Assembly: GCA_958439725.1 (NCBI GenBank)
Contig: CAUBWJ010000052.1
Location: 1-11,045, forward strand
Source of the DNA: an uncultured Muribaculaceae bacterium
GTDB taxonomy: Bacteria > Bacteroidota > Bacteroidia > Bacteroidales > Muribaculaceae
Direction: 5' to 3'
DNA: 11,045 bases
Positions 7,150 to 11,045 of this stretch are shown one piece after another. The notes beneath the pieces were generated by a model. The model was not told where the DNA came from. It saw only the letters and a list, made by a program, of their open reading frames with translations, and ran no database searches. The first letter of the stretch is position 1; every line of letters starts with the position of its first letter. Both the position numbers and the translations under genes were made by a program.

Positions 7150-7318
7150 TTCCGCTTTGACTCCTCTCTCCATCCCATTCTCTCTCCCACCGTCCTAACT
7201 ATTTCTACTCACTGAATTTCTCCTCACTGACCAACCGCGATAAAGACATCAAACCATAGATATAACACGGTTAAGAATTTGTTTTTCATAATAAGGCCAA
7301 TCATTTTCCTCTATATTT
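7150..7318 (+). other. Intergenic region before the tip adhesin gene
   Basis: This 169-base gap is the longest inside the locus. It starts with a pyrimidine-rich stretch (about 7157-7200, mostly C and T on the + strand), then a 15-bp tandem repeat, then an AT-rich end that reaches the start codon at 7319. I see no TAnnTTTG element at a sensible distance and no strong hairpin. TTTG at 7278-7281 has no matching -7 box. A separate promoter for the tip gene is possible but not identifiable by eye. Confidence 0.4.
7201..7230 (+). repeat. Adjacent 15-bp tandem repeat
   Basis: ATTTCTACTCACTGA (7201-7215) is followed at once by ATTTCTCCTCACTGA (7216-7230); 14 of 15 bases agree. It lies about 90 bases before the tip adhesin start codon. 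It may be a recent slippage duplication or a pair of binding sites on the same DNA face, 1.4 helical turns apart. Confidence 0.7.
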
Positions 7319-10300
7319 ATGAACCGACTATTCATCCGCATATCAGCAGCAATTCTGGGCCTCGCAGCGGCATCGTGTGCCGACGATAAATTCTACCTTC
7401 CCGGCGATCCCGGCGAGGGCGAGGCCGACATAGCCGTGACGGCAACATTCAAGTCCTACGGCACGGCTCTCGACGAGTCGCGCACGGCAGGCTACGTTCT
7501 CGACAAAATCGACAACCTTTCCGTGTTTGTCTACGACCAGAACGGAGAGCACCTCATCGACAGCCGCAGCTTCACCGCACAGCAACTCGTTCACGAGAGC
7601 AATTCCGATAAGCCCAACGATGGCGAGGACGTGGATATTACCGTACCCACCGACAAAGTAAACTTCGAGCTTCCGAAGCTAAACTACGGAAAATATAAAA
7701 TCTACGTTGTCGCCAACGCCGATATGTCGTACAAAGACGTTTCTACCGAGGAAAAACTGAAAAGCATAGCATTCGAGTGGAACTCAGAAAATATTGCTGC
7801 AAACGACCAGATGTTCGGATGGTTTGAGGACAAACAGCCCGGCGAAATCAATGCCAAAGGTCTTGACGCCCCGGTTGTAACCATCAACCGCCCCAATATG
7901 ACGCTCAACGCATGGCTGGTGCGCCTGGCTTCGAAAGTGACCGTGGCCTACGATGCTACCAAGCTCAAGGAAGGCGTGACAATTTACCTGCAGGATGTCC
8001 GGATAAAGGACATTCCCAAGGAATGCGCCCTTGGACTCACCAACATCCCCGATGCTGAAGACGACCTGATCAAGGATGGAGAAATTATAAAATACTATGA
8101 CGGAGAGGCCCCCACAGAGAACTCTTTCACCGATTCCTGGCCCGCAATACTCGTAAAGGGTAAAAAATACGGTTCCGACCATGCCCACAACGCTGACGCC
8201 CTTTTCTTCTACGAGAACATGCAGGACACAGGCGTCGATAAAGTTCAGGATGAAAATAAAGACGGCAAAATAGATTCTCCCGACAGCAACAATCCCGAAG
8301 ACCCCGACTATAAAGACGGGAAGAAATTCGGCTCCTATATCGAAGTCACTGCCTACTACAAATCAACGAATTCCGAGCGTCCCGGAAAAGGCAAAATCGT
8401 CTACCGCTTCATGCTCGGAAAGGATGTGCATACAAACTACGATGCACAGCGCAACTACCACTACAAGCTCACCCTGCAGTTCAACGGCTGGGCCAACGAC
8501 GTTGACTGGCACATAGAATTCGAGCCCGACCCCGAAGTGAAACTCCCCAACCCCTACTTCATCTCCTACCTCTACGACAAATCCGCCGTAATCCCCGTCG
8601 AGATTACCGGCAAGATCCAGCCCGGCACCAAACTCAAAGCCAAGATTATCGAGAATGGGTGGTGGCCGGTGATTTATGACGAAAAAACAGGCGAATTTAA
8701 AGATGCACCGACTGATCAGTACTATAATGGCAAAAATGCTAAAGAAACAAAAAAAGTGTGGAACGGCTTCCTGTCACTCCGTGATACTGGCCATACCACC
8801 GATATTGCTCCCGGAGCATCTGCCGGTGAGGCCGATGCGATAAACAAAGACTATTGGGAGAGTAATCAGCGCGGAGAACGCGAATACGAGACCACCACCG
8901 GCGCATACAACACGGATGGAGCAGGAGAATACACCGTGTCCAAAGACCCGGACAACGAGGATGTAACGATATTCAATATCCCGTATTTTACCCGCGCGAA
9001 AAACCTCGTGAAATCCTCAGGATATACAGGCAATAATCCCTACGTGTCATATCAGCGCCGTGCGATAGTAAGATTCACCGCCTCCGTTCTAAATCCTGTA
9101 ACAGGTAATTATCAATCATATTCAAAGGACGTAAATATAATTCAGGTTCGTCGAATTGTCAACCCGAAGGGAATATGGCGTGCTCATAATGAATCCGACA
9201 ACTTCCTTGTGCATCTGATGCGACTCGAAACCGAGTTCACCACTGACCCGTGGACCGAAGGTGAAGACCGTAAATTTCAGGACTTCACTTCCATAGGTCC
9301 TTGGTCTGCCGAAGTAATGGTTGAAGGTGCTTACCGGAACGGTGCTCATTCTTCTGAATCATGGATTAAACTCACCACCTCCGGTGACAAATCCACAACA
9401 ACCACGGGAGAGAACGGTAAGACCAAAATTATTGGTGAAAATGGTTCGAGCATCATATTCAACTATGCCCCTGACGGTACCATTGGAGCCAATGATGTTC
9501 GCTATGGCATAATCAAAGTACGTTACCATAACTATACCTGCGAGCACCTTATTTTCGTTCGCCAGGGTTATGCACCGATTCCAATTGTAAATAAATCCGG
9601 TGCCACTAAATGGTATAGCTTTAACCTTACTTCAGGTACTGAAATGGCAACTTCTCCATGCGATGAAGGCTCATTATTCAAGCGATTCAATACCGATGTA
9701 CCTATCCGCCCTGAAAACAACATTCAATTCCCGTTCCAGACAGCCCTGAAGAACGCTAATCTTATTGTAAATTACAAACCATATGGAACTTCCACGGGGA
9801 ATCCTGCTGTAATATGGAGTCGGAGCTGGAACAACATTACCACTCCTGCAGAAGTCACCAAATTCACGGATATGAAAACCCGGTCAAGCGAACCGTCGTT
9901 AAACGGGATAGACATGAGAGTGGCAACGGTGGATGACTACCTTGAACTCTACAACGATCCGAACGTTCAATATGGCTTCGGCATCCTGTATGATGGCACC
10001 GCCACAGGAGTACAAGAGTCGGTAAAAGACGCATACAGCTATTATGGAACATATATTAGCAACGGAACGAGTGGTACTGCAAATAGTATTCAAAATACTG
10101 GAATATATAAAGATGGCCGTGGCATGCGTGGTTGCTTTGTTTATAATCAAGAAACCGGAGCACAGCTCTTCCTTCCCATAGGGGCTGCCGGATATGGCAG
10201 AAGAAAACAGGATCCAATCTACAGCGGTACGTTTAGCCCGGGCATGCTGATTTATGCCAACCGAAATCAGTATATGCAGGAAACTACAACCGATGTACCT

Positions 10301-10564
10301 TGGCAGCGTCCAATACTCTGGGATCTCTACCAGCGCCCCGGAGCCATCTACTGGTGCAATGAGATGAAGGAAGGCGAGGTGCTTGGCAACGGACAGGCTA
10401 AAGACTGCGTGGCATGGGATTTCAACTATATCACCTTTGACTTCTTCCCGATATCCAAGGATATGGTTATGAAGAATGGTACGCCGACCGACGCCCTACG
10501 CATCCGGTGCGTGGTGCCGAGTACATCCAAGGCAGCGACGCCGTCGCCACCACAGACAGAATAA
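7319..10564 (+). CDS. DUF4906-type pilus tip adhesin lipoprotein
   Basis: This 1081-residue protein resembles large DUF4906-domain tip pilins of Bacteroidales. The signal peptide ends at lipid cysteine C20 (AAASC-ADDKF). The N-terminal pilin domain covers about residues 35-240, with possible cleavage site ESR-TA (R55), the strand IDNLSVFVYD and YKIYVVANAD. Residues 311-322 (DENKDGKIDSPD) fit an EF-hand-like calcium loop. The region after about 420 is a series of strand-rich segments. From about 932 to 1066 the sequence resembles a C-type-lectin/FISUMP-like fold, with MRGCFVYN, LFLPIGAAGYG, ILWDLYQRPGAIYWC, AWDFNYITFDF and the terminal RIRCV (C1064). That would suit a ligand-binding tip. Composition in the middle (about 8650-10320) is visibly more AT-rich than either end. 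The last 16 or so codons after RCV have atypical codon use, and a frameshift near 10507-10514 is suspected. The DUF4906 label is from recall of the family's look, not a search. Confidence 0.82.
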   Translation: MNRLFIRISAAILGLAAASCADDKFYLPGDPGEGEADIAVTATFKSYGTALDESRTAGYVLDKIDNLSVFVYDQNGEHLIDSRSFTAQQLVHESNSDKPNDGEDVDITVPTDKVNFELPKLNYGKYKIYVVANADMSYKDVSTEEKLKSIAFEWNSENIAANDQMFGWFEDKQPGEINAKGLDAPVVTINRPNMTLNAWLVRLASKVTVAYDATKLKEGVTIYLQDVRIKDIPKECALGLTNIPDAEDDLIKDGEIIKYYDGEAPTENSFTDSWPAILVKGKKYGSDHAHNADALFFYENMQDTGVDKVQDENKDGKIDSPDSNNPEDPDYKDGKKFGSYIEVTAYYKSTNSERPGKGKIVYRFMLGKDVHTNYDAQRNYHYKLTLQFNGWANDVDWHIEFEPDPEVKLPNPYFISYLYDKSAVIPVEITGKIQPGTKLKAKIIENGWWPVIYDEKTGEFKDAPTDQYYNGKNAKETKKVWNGFLSLRDTGHTTDIAPGASAGEADAINKDYWESNQRGEREYETTTGAYNTDGAGEYTVSKDPDNEDVTIFNIPYFTRAKNLVKSSGYTGNNPYVSYQRRAIVRFTASVLNPVTGNYQSYSKDVNIIQVRRIVNPKGIWRAHNESDNFLVHLMRLETEFTTDPWTEGEDRKFQDFTSIGPWSAEVMVEGAYRNGAHSSESWIKLTTSGDKSTTTTGENGKTKIIGENGSSIIFNYAPDGTIGANDVRYGIIKVRYHNYTCEHLIFVRQGYAPIPIVNKSGATKWYSFNLTSGTEMATSPCDEGSLFKRFNTDVPIRPENNIQFPFQTALKNANLIVNYKPYGTSTGNPAVIWSRSWNNITTPAEVTKFTDMKTRSSEPSLNGIDMRVATVDDYLELYNDPNVQYGFGILYDGTATGVQESVKDAYSYYGTYISNGTSGTANSIQNTGIYKDGRGMRGCFVYNQETGAQLFLPIGAAGYGRRKQDPIYSGTFSPGMLIYANRNQYMQETTTDVPWQRPILWDLYQRPGAIYWCNEMKEGEVLGNGQAKDCVAWDFNYITFDFFPISKDMVMKNGTPTDALRIRCVVPSTSKAATPSPPQTE

Positions 10565-10579
10565 ACTAATGCAGGAACC

Positions 10580-10615
10580 GCGGGAGACGGTCCTATTGGC
10601 TGGATCGCCTCCCGC
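10580..10615 (+). terminator. Hairpin after the tip adhesin gene (possible attenuator)
   Basis: GCGGGAGACGGTCC (10580-10593) pairs with GGATCGCCTCCCGC (10602-10615) across an 8-base loop, with one A/C mismatch and one G-U pair. It begins 16 bases after the stop codon. Only ATTTCCC follows, so the T-run is weak. It may stop some transcripts or protect the 3' end, limiting expression of the second tip gene. Confidence 0.5.
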
Positions 10616-10643
10616 ATTTCCCGCTAAAATCAAATACACTAAA

Positions 10644-11045
10644 ATGCAAATAAACTTCCTTAAAGCACTTCTGACTTCCTTAACAGCCGCAATTGCGATA
10701 ACCTCCTGTTCCGACGACAAATTCAGTCTCGGCCCCGACCCCGGCGAAGGCCAGGCAACCCTTTCGGCCGAAATCCTCTTCCGCAACTACACACCCGCCC
10801 TTTCCCGAACCCCCGGCACCGCCCTCAACGGCATCGACAACCTGTTTGTGATCATCTTCAATGAGTCAGGCGATTTTGTCGACCTCAAGAAATTCGACCG
10901 GGAGAATCTCAACATCACCTCCAACTCCCAGACTCCTCCGGATGGAACCGGTGTGGAGCAACCCGTCACAACCGATAAAGCCTCGTTCAGTCTTAGAGGG
11001 TGTTTCATAACGATTGTTAATTTGCAGGAAGCCTGTTCAAGAGCA
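10644..11045 (+). pseudogene. Second tip-adhesin paralogue, interrupted and running off the window
   Basis: The frame is open from ATG at 10644 to the window end (134 codons). The first 117 residues are a paralogue of the preceding tip adhesin. They have a signal peptide with lipid cysteine C22 (ITSC-SDDKF), the shared motif DPGEGQA, a possible cleavage site LSR-TP (R55), and the strand IDNLFVIIFNESG, which matches IDNLSVFVYDQNG upstream. TTDKASFSL aligns with PTDKVNFEL of the neighbour, but where that protein continues PKLNYGKYKIYVVAN, this one reads RGCFITIVNLQ. From about 10995 the DNA no longer looks like the family and starts with GAGGGTGTTTCATAA, as many insertion-sequence ends do. So the native gene appears cut after about 117 codons. 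It could still be a normal but divergent gene, which I think less likely. An A-rich stretch, not a Shine-Dalgarno sequence, precedes the start. Confidence 0.7.
10995..11045. mobile_element. Probable end of an insertion sequence
   Basis: About 51 bases at the window edge break the homology of the second tip gene at one point. They open with AGAGGGTGTTTCATAACG, similar in style to terminal inverted repeats of Bacteroidales insertion sequences, and the composition turns from C-rich codon-third positions to mixed sequence. No transposase is visible because the window ends. Neither the family nor the target duplication can be read here. The exact boundary is uncertain by a few bases. Confidence 0.5.

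Noticed and set aside
6367..7173. 268-codon open frame on the minus strand
   Set aside because: It is opposite the minor pilin and arises from that gene's GC-rich third positions; it shows no family motifs or signal and begins with no promoter-like sequence.
10580..10615. End of the operon at this hairpin
   Set aside because: The T-run is weak and a paralogous tip gene follows 28 bases later on the same strand, so full termination is not supported.
1..11045. CRISPR array, tRNA or rRNA genes
   Set aside because: No regularly spaced repeats and no tRNA- or rRNA-like sequence were seen.

Overview
The window most likely comes from a gut member of the Bacteroidales, possibly Muribaculaceae. The evidence is a chain of Bacteroidales-type lipoprotein pilins, a TAnnTTTG promoter element, weak or absent Shine-Dalgarno sequences, and GC-rich codon use. 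The family is an inference from composition and gene style.

All genes are on the + strand and form one type V (Mfa1/FimA-like) pilus locus. Positions 1-446 hold an AT-rich control region with a run of nine G, a TATCTTTG promoter element, and an untranslated leader of about 300 bases with several small hairpins. Next come a DUF3575 outer-membrane barrel protein (447-1034) and a DUF3868 protein with an OmpA-like domain and TPR-like helices (1056-2489). They are followed by a long Mfa1-family major pilin (2513-4729), an Mfa2/FimB-family anchor (4814-5833), and a FimA-like minor pilin whose start overlaps the anchor's stop by 4 bases (5830-7149). A 169-base gap then precedes a 1081-residue DUF4906-type tip adhesin (7319-10564). 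A second tip-adhesin paralogue starts at 10644. It loses homology to the first at about 10995 and seems to be interrupted by an insertion sequence.

Expected working, from the known type V pathway: the lipoproteins cross the inner membrane, are lipidated, and go to the outer membrane. A protease then removes the N-terminal strand of each polymerising subunit, which lets subunits join by strand exchange. The shaft is the major pilin, the anchor holds the base in the membrane, and the large DUF4906 protein caps the tip. The four pilin-like proteins share an S-R-[S/A/T] site at residues 55-58 that could be the cleavage point; the anchor lacks it. No pilus protease, regulator or recombinase lies in the window.

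The points most worth checking are the interrupted second tip gene, a probable frameshift at the end of the first, a strong hairpin between the shaft and anchor genes, the G tract next to the promoter, and the DUF3868 protein that keeps an OmpA fold signature but lacks its key aspartate.
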